From NCBI RefSeq assembly GCF_000309485.1, contig NZ_AKIL01000046.1:1-14682 (forward strand): DNA of 14,682 nt. Reading direction: 5' to 3'. How positions within the stretch are numbered: position 1 is the stretch's first letter; each line of letters begins with the position of its first letter. Below, piece after piece: positions 1-8,486 of this stretch. Below the pieces are notes generated by a model that worked only from the letters and a program-made list of their open reading frames with translations, ran no database searches and was not told the DNA's origin. The translations under genes and the position numbers were made by a program. The stretch is from Milkweed yellows phytoplasma str. MW1. Lineage in GTDB: Bacteria > Bacillota_I > Bacilli_A > Acholeplasmatales > Acholeplasmataceae.

Positions 1-72
1 TATCTCTTTTTAATATTTATATTTTTTCTATATCAAAATAAGATCATTTTCTTTCTAAAAGTTTTGAGATAG

Positions 73-103
73 AAAAAAAAGATCCCTTATTTAGGGATCT
101 TTT
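73..103 (-). terminator. Intrinsic terminator closing the aspS operon
   Basis: A perfect 10-bp inverted repeat (AAAAGATCCC at 77-86 and GGGATCTTTT at 94-103) is separated by a 7-base loop. Read on the minus strand, the stem runs directly into a run of eight T residues (73-80), which is the classic Rho-independent form. It lies 15 bases past the aspS stop codon. The stem is symmetric, but the plus-strand side has only four T before the sequence breaks up, so termination of the leftward operon is the main expected role. Bases 1-72 beyond it are AT-rich and I see no gene there. Confidence 0.88.
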
Positions 104-117
104 AATATTATACTATT

Positions 118-1869
118 TTATTTCTTTTCAGCGTCCTTTTTTAATTGAATATTTAAAACATCTAATTGTTCTTGATCAACTAAACTAGGTGTTTCCATCA
201 TTAAATCTTGAGCACTTTGAGTTTTAGGGAAGGCAATAACATTTTTAATATTATTTGTTTTAGTAAATAACATCACTAAACGGTCTAATCCTAAAGCAAT
301 GCCTCCATGTGGAGGAGTGCCGTATTTTAGAGCTTCTACTAAAAAACCAAAACGATTTTGAATTTCTTCTTTACTAAAACCTAATTTTTGAAACATTAAT
401 TCTTGCGCGTGACTTTGATAATTTCTCAAAGAACCTCCGCCAATTTCATAACCATTCCACACTAAATCATAAGCTTGAGCTTGAGCTTTTTCAGGGTGTT
501 TTTCTAAAATATTAATATCTGAAGAGGCTGTAAAAGGATGATGCATAGCGTAATAACGATTATCTTCTGAATTAAATTCAAATAAAGGAAAATCCACTAT
601 CCACAATAAAGATTCTTTATTAGGGTCGATTAAATTCAAATTATGACCTAATTTATTTCTCAAAAAACCTAATGTTTTTAACAAATGATCTTCTGAAGAA
701 AGACCTTTTAAATCGTTACTAATAATAAAGCACCATTCGCCTTCTTCTAAAAAAGAAGCATCATTAACAAATTGACTTAAATTACCTTTTAAATTATTGT
801 CTTTTTTTTTAAAAAGGTTTAAATTTAAATTAAATTGGGTTTTGATCAAATGTTTATATTCTTCTATTTTTTTTCTTGTTAAAAGGTTTAAAGAAAGGGA
901 AGAATTTAATTTAATCCCTTTAATGGTTTTCTCGTTTCCTTCTGTATTAACGAAATCTTCTTTAAAATAAGCATTTAAAGGTTCGATCTTTAAATCAAAC
1001 CTTAAATCAGGTTTATCTGAACCATACAAGTTCATAGTTTCTTGGAAAGACAGACGTTCTAAAGGAGTGGTTAAAGGCTGGTTTAAGATTTTGGCAAACA
1101 AATTCGTCATAATCTCTTCAGTTAAATTCATTAAATTTTCTTGACTGAAAAATGAAGTCTCAATATCTATTTGAGTAAATTCTGGTTGTCTATCTGATCT
1201 TAAATCTTCATCTCTAAAACAACGAGCTATTTGGAAATATCTTTCAAAGCCAGAAATCATATATAATTGCTTGTAAATTTGCGGAGACTGAGGCAAAGCG
1301 TAAAAATGATGAGGATGAATGCGTGAAGGAACTAAATAATCTCTCGCCCCTTCAGGAGTTGATTTTGATAATAAAGGAGTTTCTAATTCAAAAAATTTAT
1401 TATTTAAAAGAGTTTGTCTAATGTTTTGAGTAATTTCGTGTCTTTGAATTAAAAAACTTTTTTTATCTTTTTTTCTTAAATCTAAATAACGATATTTTAA
1501 ACGATAATCTTCTAAAGCTTCGTTTTTTTCCACAATACTTAAAGGTATGTGCTCCGCTTCAGAAAGAAAAGACATTTCTTGCACTAAAACTTCGATTTCC
1601 CCCGTCATTAAATTAGGGTTTTTATTGATTCTTTCTATCACTTCACCTTTAACTTCAATCACTGTTTCGATTTTAGTCAAAGCAATTTGTTGATGTTGAG
1701 GATGATCATTAAGTACCACTAATTGAACTATCCCCGAAACATCTCTTAAATCAATAAAAAGTTTATTACCTAAATTTCTTTTTCTTTCGATCCAACCTTT
1801 TAAAAAGACTTGTTCGCCTTTTTGGTTAAGGGTGATCTCGTTATTATCGTAACTATATTTTGTTTTCAC
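118..1869 (-). CDS. aspS: Aspartyl-tRNA synthetase (AspRS)
   Basis: Cytoplasmic class II synthetase that charges tRNA-Asp with aspartate using ATP. The 583 residues match the usual bacterial length (about 580-590). An N-terminal OB-fold anticodon-binding domain is visible at about residues 20-100 (VFLKGWIERKRNLG, then LFIDLRDVSGIVQLVV). The catalytic core has the bacterial signature ALPQSPQIYKQL at 191-202, motif 2 at about 210-238 (FERYFQIARCFRDEDLR, then QPEFTQIDIE) and motif 3 at 523-534 (GIALGLDRLVML). The residues between motifs 2 and 3 fit the bacterial GAD insertion domain. The start is a GTG at 1867-1869, inside the 3' end of hisS, with AAAGGAAT at 1876-1883 as ribosome binding site. 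It is the last gene before the terminator at 73-103. I cannot tell from sequence alone whether it discriminates tRNA-Asp from tRNA-Asn. Confidence 0.97.
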   Translation of the reverse strand: MKTKYSYDNNEITLNQKGEQVFLKGWIERKRNLGNKLFIDLRDVSGIVQLVVLNDHPQHQQIALTKIETVIEVKGEVIERINKNPNLMTGEIEVLVQEMSFLSEAEHIPLSIVEKNEALEDYRLKYRYLDLRKKDKKSFLIQRHEITQNIRQTLLNNKFFELETPLLSKSTPEGARDYLVPSRIHPHHFYALPQSPQIYKQLYMISGFERYFQIARCFRDEDLRSDRQPEFTQIDIETSFFSQENLMNLTEEIMTNLFAKILNQPLTTPLERLSFQETMNLYGSDKPDLRFDLKIEPLNAYFKEDFVNTEGNEKTIKGIKLNSSLSLNLLTRKKIEEYKHLIKTQFNLNLNLFKKKDNNLKGNLSQFVNDASFLEEGEWCFIISNDLKGLSSEDHLLKTLGFLRNKLGHNLNLIDPNKESLLWIVDFPLFEFNSEDNRYYAMHHPFTASSDINILEKHPEKAQAQAYDLVWNGYEIGGGSLRNYQSHAQELMFQKLGFSKEEIQNRFGFLVEALKYGTPPHGGIALGLDRLVMLFTKTNNIKNVIAFPKTQSAQDLMMETPSLVDQEQLDVLNIQLKKDAEKK

Positions 1870-3133
1870 TTGTTAATTCCTTTATTAAAAAATTGATTGT
1901 TTGTTCTGGTGATAATTTATATTCTTTTTTTTCTGCTATATTTTTAACTGTTAAGACGTTATCTTTTAATTCTTTTTCACCAATAAAAAGAAGGTATTTA
2001 GGATTAGTTTGTAAAGCTTTTTTTAACTTTTTATTGAAATGACCTGTTTCATAATTCATGTTAGTTTGTAGACCATGTTGACGGATTTTTTGCATCAACA
2101 TAAAGGCCGGTTTTAAAGCGTCTCGGTCTAACGCTAATAAATAAACATCTAAAACAGAGGAACTGACATCAGGGAACAAATGATTCTCTTCCATGACAAT
2201 CATTAAACGTTCTATTCCTAAAGCAAAACCAATACAATGAGTTTTTTTACCACCAAAAACTTCGGTTAATTCGTTATAATTTCCACCGCCGCCTAAAACT
2301 AAATCATTTTGGTTAGCGTCGTCATTATTGGTAATTTCAAAAACTGTATCTGTGTAATAATCTAGACCTCTTACCAAAAGATGGTCTATTTCGTAATTAA
2401 CCCGAGCTTCTTTTAAAAGTTCTAAAACATGGTCAAATTTATTTTTAGCTTCTACAGAAAGGTGATCTAAAATTAAAGGAGCTTTTTTTAAAACATCTTT
2501 TTGGGAACATTGTTTACAATCAAAAATACGTAAAACATTTTTTTCTTTTCTTTCTAAACATAAACTACATAAATTTTGAGTATTTTGGTCAATATAATTC
2601 TTAAAAATAGTTAAAAAATTTTGACGAGTAGGGAGGTCCCCTAAAGTGTTGATTTTAATTTTAACATTCTTGAGCCCTAAAGTTAACAAAGATTCATAAG
2701 CTAAAATAATAACTTCTACTTCGGATAAAGAATTAGGCACACCAATGGCTTCAACGCCTATTTGATGGAATTGACGATATCGACCTTTTTGTGGCCTTTC
2801 ATAACGAAAAAAAGGACCTAAATAATATAATTTAGTTAACTCGTTTTGATGATCCAATTTATTTTCAATATAACTTCTAATAACAGAAGCCGTCCCTTCC
2901 GGTCTTAAAGCTATTAATCTACCTTTTTTATCGTGAAATTGATAAGTTTCTTTCTTAACTATATCGGATTTTTCGGTAGCACGATAAAAAACTTCTTTAT
3001 ATTCGATAATAGGAGTTCTTATTTCCTGAAAATTGTACGTTTCAAAAAGAGTTTTAAGCTTCTTTTCGATAAATTGCCATTTAGACATCTCATCATGAAA
3101 TAAATCGTGAGTTCCTTTTATTTTTTTAACCAT
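1853..3133 (-). CDS. hisS: Histidyl-tRNA synthetase (HisRS)
   Basis: Cytoplasmic class II synthetase that attaches histidine to tRNA-His. From the ATG at 3131-3133 it is 426 residues, the normal HisRS length, and begins MVKKIKGTHDLF as family members do. An in-frame ATG 39 bases upstream (3170-3172) would overlap relA and has no visible ribosome binding site, so I prefer the internal start, which AAAAGG precedes. Motif 1 (IRTPIIEY) lies near residue 38, RPEGT at 78-82 and motif 2 (GPFFRYERPQKGRYRQF) at about 106-122. The HisRS-specific RGLDYYTD is at about 255-262 and motif 3 (CIGFALGIERL) at about 300-310. A C-terminal anticodon-binding domain follows. The insertion domain carries two CxxC pairs (Cys189/192 and Cys206/209), a possible metal site. 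It starts 7 bases after the relA stop and overlaps the aspS start by 17 bases, so the three are probably co-transcribed and translationally coupled. Confidence 0.96.
   Translation of the reverse strand: MVKKIKGTHDLFHDEMSKWQFIEKKLKTLFETYNFQEIRTPIIEYKEVFYRATEKSDIVKKETYQFHDKKGRLIALRPEGTASVIRSYIENKLDHQNELTKLYYLGPFFRYERPQKGRYRQFHQIGVEAIGVPNSLSEVEVIILAYESLLTLGLKNVKIKINTLGDLPTRQNFLTIFKNYIDQNTQNLCSLCLERKEKNVLRIFDCKQCSQKDVLKKAPLILDHLSVEAKNKFDHVLELLKEARVNYEIDHLLVRGLDYYTDTVFEITNNDDANQNDLVLGGGGNYNELTEVFGGKKTHCIGFALGIERLMIVMEENHLFPDVSSSVLDVYLLALDRDALKPAFMLMQKIRQHGLQTNMNYETGHFNKKLKKALQTNPKYLLFIGEKELKDNVLTVKNIAEKKEYKLSPEQTINFLIKELTSENKI
1876..1883 (-). promoter_or_regulatory. Ribosome binding site for aspS, inside hisS
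   Basis: On the minus strand AAAGGAAT lies 6 bases before the GTG start of aspS, within the last codons of hisS. It decides the GTG start at 1869, because no ATG in that frame lies close by. The 17-base overlap suggests that hisS translation feeds aspS initiation. Confidence 0.6.
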
Positions 3134-3140
3134 AAACCTT

Positions 3141-5384
3141 TTAATTTGTTCCTCTATAAATTTGATAAACATTAGATAATTGTAATAAATGAGAAATTAA
3201 TTTTTCCATTTCAGAAATATTTTTTACTAGTATTTGCAGTTTAATAGTGGTTTCTGATAATTTATTATTATTAATAATGTTTATTTTAGAAATATTAATT
3301 CCTAAAACATTAGCTTTATCAGTAATATTAGCAATTAAAGAAGAACTATAAGAACCAATAATGAAAAGCCAAGTGGCGTATTTTAATTGATAATTTTGGT
3401 GCCAATGAGCGACAATAAGACGGTTAGAATCGTATTGTTGTAAATTAACGCAATCTTTACGGTGAACGTTGGTGCCTTTATCTTTAGTAATAAAGCCCAC
3501 TATTTTTTCATCAAAAATAGGATTGCAACAATTCGCTAATTTTAATTTAGTTTTATCTAATCCTTCAATAAAAACACCTGTTTCGTTTTCATAAGTGAAT
3601 TTTTTCAAGTTTTTTGAAATTTGTGATTTATCGTATTCTTTTCTCATTTCTTCAAAAGAATTTATTTTAGCGAGCACCACATCAGGAGTGATTTTTTTTC
3701 TTCCCAAAGTTTCATATAATTCATTAACATTTTGAATAGATTGTTTGTGAAAACTTTTTTTAACAAAATTGTGGTCAATTTTAAAATCTTTCTTTTGCGC
3801 TTGCAATTCTTTTTCTAAAATTTCTTTACCATTTTGGATTAAAGTTAAAACTTCTTTTTTCTGTTTATTTAAAAAGTTTTTAATGAATTTTTTAACATAA
3901 GAAGTTTTCGCTATCTTCAACCAATCCTTATGCGCTCTAAAAACGTTTTTATTTGTTTTAATAGAGATAATATCGCCGTTTTTCAGCTTATAATCAAGAG
4001 GAACGATTTTTTCGTTCACAATAGCGCCTGTCATGGTAAAACCAATCATAGAATGGATACGGAAAGCAAAATCAATAGGCGTGGAACCTTCTGGAAATGC
4101 GAATACTTCTTGTTTCGGTGTAAAAACATAAACATTTTCGCTTAAAATATCATTTTTAATAGAATCTACGAAAGTTTTGGAATTTTGTAGAGATTTATAT
4201 TTAGTATCTTTGGTGATTTTAATTAAATCTTGGTACCATCTTAGTTTTTGCGTTATTTCCAACTGTTTATTGTCTTTGGAATAAACTTTGTTTTCTTTAT
4301 AGCCCCAATGGGCGGCGATTCCTTTTTCGGCAATTTCATCCATTTCTTTAGTTTTGATTTGGATTTCAAAAATAGAACCATCTTTGGCTAAAACCGTGTT
4401 ATGAAGGGCTTGGTATAAATTAGGCTTTGGAACAGCGATATAATCCTTAAATCTCCTTGGTAAAGGAGAATAATGAGCATGAACAATACCTAAACATTGA
4501 TAACATACATCTAATTTATCCACAATAATACGAACCGCTAATAAGTCAAAAATTTCGTCAAAACTAACTTGCCCTTGGTTCATCTTTTTATAAATACTAT
4601 AAATATTTTTACTACGTCCACTAATGTAAAAATCAACAATGCCGGACTTATAAAACAAAGATTTAATATTTTTAATAATATTTTTGATAGAATTTTCGCG
4701 TTCATTTTTTTTAGCGTTAATTAGGTTAGAAATGCGGTAATATTCTTTAGGGTTCATATATCTAAAAGTTAAATCTTCTAATTGAGATTTAATTTTAAAA
4801 AGACCTAAACGATGGGTTAAAGGAACATAAATATCTAATGTTTCTTGGGAAATATGTAATTGTTTTTCAGGCTTCATTTCTTTTAAAGTCTGCATATTAT
4901 GCAGTCTATCTGCTATTTTTACCAAAACTACTCTAATATCATTAGCCATAGCTAAAAAAAGTTTTTGATGATTTTCCACTTGTCTTTGTTTAGGGTTAAA
5001 ACTAAGTTTAGCTAATTTAGTGGTTCTTTTCACTATATAAGCCACATCTTCCCCTAAAAAATCTTTTAATTCATCAAAAGTTAAATCCGTATCTTCTAAA
5101 GAATCGTGTAATAAACCAGCCATTAAAGTATTGGGTTCACTATTCAAATCAGCTAAAATAATAGCAACAGAAATAGGGTGAATAATGAAGTCTTCACCCG
5201 TTACTCTTTTTTGATTTGTATGTTTTTTTTTAGCCAATAAATAAGCTTGATTAATTTTATCTAAGACTGTTTTTTCATGAATGTATTTTTTTACTTTTTG
5301 CATCAATTCTTGAAATAAAATTTCTTCATGAACTTTTGTTTCTATGTTATGGCTTTCAGTAGTATTAAAAAGCACTTTAATCAC
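3141..5384 (-). CDS. relA: Bifunctional (p)ppGpp synthetase/hydrolase, RelA/SpoT homologue
   Basis: Long RSH protein (747 residues; the family is usually 700-750) that makes and degrades the alarmone (p)ppGpp. Domains in order: an HD hydrolase at about 40-200 with His69, HDSLED at 93-98 and ADRLHNM at 158-164, so the hydrolase motifs look intact. A synthetase follows at about 250-365, with GRSKNIYSIYKKM, RFKDYIAVPKPNLYQALH at 311-328 and FEIQIKT at 339-345. The RFKD signature is the type found in bifunctional enzymes, not the acidic form of RelA-only enzymes. Then come TGS at about 418-477, a Cys-containing conserved region (CCNPIFDEKIVGF from 619) and a C-terminal ACT domain at about 670-745. 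The first in-frame start is GTG at 5382-5384. A second GTG, three codons in (5373-5375), has a strong AGGTGAT match just upstream and may be the true start (744 residues). The name rel would fit equally well. Confidence 0.95.
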   Translation of the reverse strand: MIKVLFNTTESHNIETKVHEEILFQELMQKVKKYIHEKTVLDKINQAYLLAKKKHTNQKRVTGEDFIIHPISVAIILADLNSEPNTLMAGLLHDSLEDTDLTFDELKDFLGEDVAYIVKRTTKLAKLSFNPKQRQVENHQKLFLAMANDIRVVLVKIADRLHNMQTLKEMKPEKQLHISQETLDIYVPLTHRLGLFKIKSQLEDLTFRYMNPKEYYRISNLINAKKNERENSIKNIIKNIKSLFYKSGIVDFYISGRSKNIYSIYKKMNQGQVSFDEIFDLLAVRIIVDKLDVCYQCLGIVHAHYSPLPRRFKDYIAVPKPNLYQALHNTVLAKDGSIFEIQIKTKEMDEIAEKGIAAHWGYKENKVYSKDNKQLEITQKLRWYQDLIKITKDTKYKSLQNSKTFVDSIKNDILSENVYVFTPKQEVFAFPEGSTPIDFAFRIHSMIGFTMTGAIVNEKIVPLDYKLKNGDIISIKTNKNVFRAHKDWLKIAKTSYVKKFIKNFLNKQKKEVLTLIQNGKEILEKELQAQKKDFKIDHNFVKKSFHKQSIQNVNELYETLGRKKITPDVVLAKINSFEEMRKEYDKSQISKNLKKFTYENETGVFIEGLDKTKLKLANCCNPIFDEKIVGFITKDKGTNVHRKDCVNLQQYDSNRLIVAHWHQNYQLKYATWLFIIGSYSSSLIANITDKANVLGINISKINIINNNKLSETTIKLQILVKNISEMEKLISHLLQLSNVYQIYRGTN

Positions 5385-5432
5385 CTATTTTTTTAAATTT
5401 TTAAAACATATTTTTAAAGGATAAAAAAATGT

Positions 5433-6575
5433 TTAAACATATGAAAGTTTTTTCTCTTGATAATAAACTTCTTTAATCATTCCTGCTCCTATACAAAAAT
5501 CATCTTTATAAAAAGCCGCTATTTGCCCTGGCGTGATAGCTTTGATTTTTTGGGGATAATAAACTTTTAAAGTTGTTTTATCCAACCAAACAAGTTCCAC
5601 TTCTTGATCGGGTTGACGATAACGAAATTTAGCCATCATCTTCATTTTACCATGATTTTGATAAACATCATAATTTCTCCACACGACATCAATGATTAAA
5701 GTTGAATCGCTATAAAGGTAAGGGCTGTCATAACTTTGGTCCACAAACAAAGTATTGGTAAGCAATTCTTTACCCACGACAAACCAGGGAGCTTGATTTT
5801 CTTGAGTAACCCCTAAATTAAGTCCTTTTCTTTGCCCAATAGTATAATTAAAAATGCCTTCATGTTCTTGTAAAAACTTGCCATTCATATCTTTAATAGG
5901 ACCTTTTTTAGCAGGAATATAATTTTTTAAAAAAGAACTGAATTTGCGTTCTCCGATAAAACAAATACCAGTGGAGTCTTTTTTTCTCGCTGTTATTAAA
6001 GAATTTTTAGCGGCGATTTCTCTGACTTCTTTTTTAGTCATTTTTCCTAAAGGGAAAAGGATTTTATCTAATTGTTTTTGTTTAAGTTGAGATAAAAAAT
6101 AAGTTTGGTCTTTGGTATCGTCCCAAGCTTTAGTTAAGATGGGTTGACCTTTTTTATGAGTAATATTGACATAATGCCCCATAGCGATAAAATCAGGATT
6201 GAATTGTTCGGCATATTTGATAAAAGTGAGAAATTTAATTTGATTATTGCATAAAACATCGGGATTAGGGGTTAAATTTTGTTTTAATAATTTTAAAAAA
6301 TACGAAAACACTTGGTCCCAATATTCTTCGGAAAAATCAACTTGATGAAATTTAATATCTAATTGTTTAGCGATGGCAGCAGCATCATTCAAATCGGCTG
6401 TTTGCGGGCAAACATCATCATTAATATTAGGATTACCTTGAACATCATAATTCAAACTACTATCCCAATTGCGCATAAAAATACCTTCTACCTCATAACC
6501 TTGTTGTTTTAATAATAAAGCCGTAACGCTACTATCAACTCCACCTGATAAACCAACAATCACTTTTTTTTTCAT
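5433..6575 (-). CDS. mnmA: tRNA-specific 2-thiouridylase MnmA
   Basis: Cytoplasmic PP-loop ATPase that replaces the 2-oxygen of wobble uridine 34 with sulfur in tRNA-Lys, tRNA-Glu and tRNA-Gln, using sulfur delivered by a desulfurase relay. At 380 residues it has the standard length. The ATP-binding PP-loop SGGVDSS is at 10-16. The two catalytic cysteines are at 109 (in TPNPDVLCNNQIKF) and 205 (in STGICFIGERKF). KDQTYFLSQL at 155-164 and the C-terminal beta-barrel (GQRKGL and following) also match the family. All key residues are present, so it should be active. It begins 33 bases after the nadE stop and ends 48 bases before the relA start. The ribosome binding site is weak (GAAG-type), so translation may depend partly on coupling. 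Confidence 0.96.
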   Translation of the reverse strand: MKKKVIVGLSGGVDSSVTALLLKQQGYEVEGIFMRNWDSSLNYDVQGNPNINDDVCPQTADLNDAAAIAKQLDIKFHQVDFSEEYWDQVFSYFLKLLKQNLTPNPDVLCNNQIKFLTFIKYAEQFNPDFIAMGHYVNITHKKGQPILTKAWDDTKDQTYFLSQLKQKQLDKILFPLGKMTKKEVREIAAKNSLITARKKDSTGICFIGERKFSSFLKNYIPAKKGPIKDMNGKFLQEHEGIFNYTIGQRKGLNLGVTQENQAPWFVVGKELLTNTLFVDQSYDSPYLYSDSTLIIDVVWRNYDVYQNHGKMKMMAKFRYRQPDQEVELVWLDKTTLKVYYPQKIKAITPGQIAAFYKDDFCIGAGMIKEVYYQEKKLSYV

Positions 6576-6608
6576 ATTCTATACTTCTATTTCTATAAAT
6601 TACGTTTT

Positions 6609-8420
6609 TCACTCTTTTCGTTGGAAATTAATAGGTAACTTAAATTCCGTTCTTGGTGAAAGGCTATTTTCTAAAATTTTAGGTCCTGGGGACATTTGTT
6701 GCCTTTTGTATTGTGCCTGATAAAAAGTTTTTAAATAATTTTGCACTAAAACTAAACTTTCTTCCTCATTTAAAGAGAAAGTGTGTTTGATTAAAAAAGC
6801 GATTTTTGCTTTAGAAAAATTATTTTTTAAATGATGATATAAAATAAAATCTTCTATGATGATATTAGGGGTTAAAAATTTTTCTATCTGTTCTTGGTAA
6901 AAAACTTTTAATTCAGGAGTGATAGAAATGATAGGTTTATTCAAATGGAAAAGAATTAATTCAATCATGAAAGTTTGGGTTAAACCAACATTAACATTAT
7001 ACAATTGATCATAATAATGGATTCTTTCACTTACTTTTCCTAAAGCCGTATCTGACAAATTATCACTTTCTAACACTAAAATTTGTGAATCGTCCAACAT
7101 CAGAGGATTTGGGGTAAATTTACTTAAAGCGTGATGAATCAATTCTTTGCTTAACCATTCTTTAACTTGGGGTTGGCGATCCTCATTATCAAGAAGAATA
7201 TTTTTAATCCCTAAGTTGTTTAAAAAGTTTTTAATCAATGCAACAAAATCAGGTTGAAAATCTTTTTCATCTTCCATAATCACAATCAAATCATCTAGTG
7301 TTTTTTTACTAGCTTGAAAACTTTGTACGACTGCCAAAAGGGACAATAATTCGTTTAAACGCGAAGCGAATTTTAAAATCACTTTCAAATTTTTAATATG
7401 TGATATTTTACTTTGTAAAGATAAAAACTGAATATGGTTCGCTAGTTTTAATTGTTCCTCTAAATCCTTCATTTCCACGAAAGGTTTTTGGTGGAAAGGT
7501 TTTTCAAATTCATAATTATCATATTCTTTAATATTGAAATAAGCTTTCAAAAAAGGATATTCTTTGCCGATTTTTTGATCACCTAAAGTGGTATCAATTC
7601 TTCTTTGGTGTTTGATAGAATCAATACAAACATCAACGACTAAACTAGTATCATCTTGGTTAAATAAATCTTTTTCACCAATTAAATTACCGAAAACAGC
7701 GGCTATTTTATGGTTAGAAAAAAGGACATCAGTAGATGATTCTGTAATTCCACTACTAGTGTAAAAATAACCACCAATATGTTTGCGAGAATGATTAATA
7801 ACCGCATTTGTGCGCATTTCTTTTTTACCGATATGTTCGGTAGAAGAAGATAAGTTAAAAATTAATTCCGCTCCATTTAAAGCTAATAAATCGCTAGGAG
7901 ATTCAATAGTCCATAAATCTTGACAAATCTCCGCCCCAAAACTGATATCGAATTTTTTATTAATAAATAAAATATTACCGACAGGTACTTTTTGTCCTAA
8001 AAAATCAATCTCTTGTGTTTGGATAGTTTTGCCAGAATGAAACCATCTTTTTTCGCTAAATTCTTTATAATTAGGAATAGTGTGTTTAGGAACAATGCCT
8101 AAAATTTTATCTTTTTGAATTACCACAGCGACATTGAATAAAACTTCTTCCAAAAAGAAAGGCATTCCTGCTAAATAAACTCCTTCAAAAGTGGTTTTTT
8201 CCATGATAAATTTTAAAGATTCTAAAACTTCCTGATAAAAAGTAGTTTCAAAAAATAAATCTCCAGCTGTATAACTACTTAAACATAATTCAGGAAATAA
8301 AACAAAGCTAGCTTTGCTATGGTTAAGAACTTTAAGAATACTTTCAGCATTTTTAAAGGGATTCCCGATGTGCAAATCAGGATTGGATAATTCTATTTTA
8401 ATAAAACCGTTGTGATACAT
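6609..8420 (-). CDS. nadE: NadE-like glutamine-dependent NAD synthetase with degenerate synthetase domain
   Basis: Two-domain protein of 603 residues, slightly shorter than typical glutamine-dependent NAD synthetases, which amidate nicotinate adenine dinucleotide to NAD. The N-terminal nitrilase-type glutaminase (about 1-275) is well kept: Glu44 in LFPEL, Lys112 in VPKHTIPNYKEF and Cys166 in GAEICQDLW form the expected triad. The C-terminal domain is recognisable from LSDTALG at 455-461, EDFILYHH at 523-530, the YKRQQMSPGPK segment from 571 and LSPRTEFKLP at 587-596. However, the ATP-binding SGGxDS loop is absent: the matching stretch around 347-358 reads VILKFASRLNEL. The ARERTQ-type helix before LSDTALG is also unrecognisable. 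I therefore doubt NAD synthetase activity, although the frame is fully open and a clear AGGAAGG lies before the ATG. It could be a glutaminase with another partner, a regulator, or a gene in decay. Confidence 0.88.
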   Translation of the reverse strand: MYHNGFIKIELSNPDLHIGNPFKNAESILKVLNHSKASFVLFPELCLSSYTAGDLFFETTFYQEVLESLKFIMEKTTFEGVYLAGMPFFLEEVLFNVAVVIQKDKILGIVPKHTIPNYKEFSEKRWFHSGKTIQTQEIDFLGQKVPVGNILFINKKFDISFGAEICQDLWTIESPSDLLALNGAELIFNLSSSTEHIGKKEMRTNAVINHSRKHIGGYFYTSSGITESSTDVLFSNHKIAAVFGNLIGEKDLFNQDDTSLVVDVCIDSIKHQRRIDTTLGDQKIGKEYPFLKAYFNIKEYDNYEFEKPFHQKPFVEMKDLEEQLKLANHIQFLSLQSKISHIKNLKVILKFASRLNELLSLLAVVQSFQASKKTLDDLIVIMEDEKDFQPDFVALIKNFLNNLGIKNILLDNEDRQPQVKEWLSKELIHHALSKFTPNPLMLDDSQILVLESDNLSDTALGKVSERIHYYDQLYNVNVGLTQTFMIELILFHLNKPIISITPELKVFYQEQIEKFLTPNIIIEDFILYHHLKNNFSKAKIAFLIKHTFSLNEEESLVLVQNYLKTFYQAQYKRQQMSPGPKILENSLSPRTEFKLPINFQRKE

Positions 8421-8430
8421 GGGTTGAAAA

Positions 8431-8437
8431 ACCTTCC
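8431..8437 (-). promoter_or_regulatory. Ribosome binding site for nadE
   Basis: AGGAAGG on the minus strand, 10 bases before the ATG at 8418-8420. It is one of the best ribosome binding sites in the window, which suggests the unusual NadE-like protein is still translated. Confidence 0.6.
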
Positions 8438-8486
8438 TAATATTGAGTTTTAATGAGGTGTTTTATTTTCAGAATTGAAGACTTTT

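Noticed and set aside
1860..2042. Plus-strand open frame of 60 codons
   Set aside because: It lies entirely opposite the 3' end of hisS, has no family features and reads as a shadow of that gene.
3930..4145. Plus-strand open frame of 71 codons
   Set aside because: It is antisense to the conserved TGS region of the RSH gene, with no independent support.
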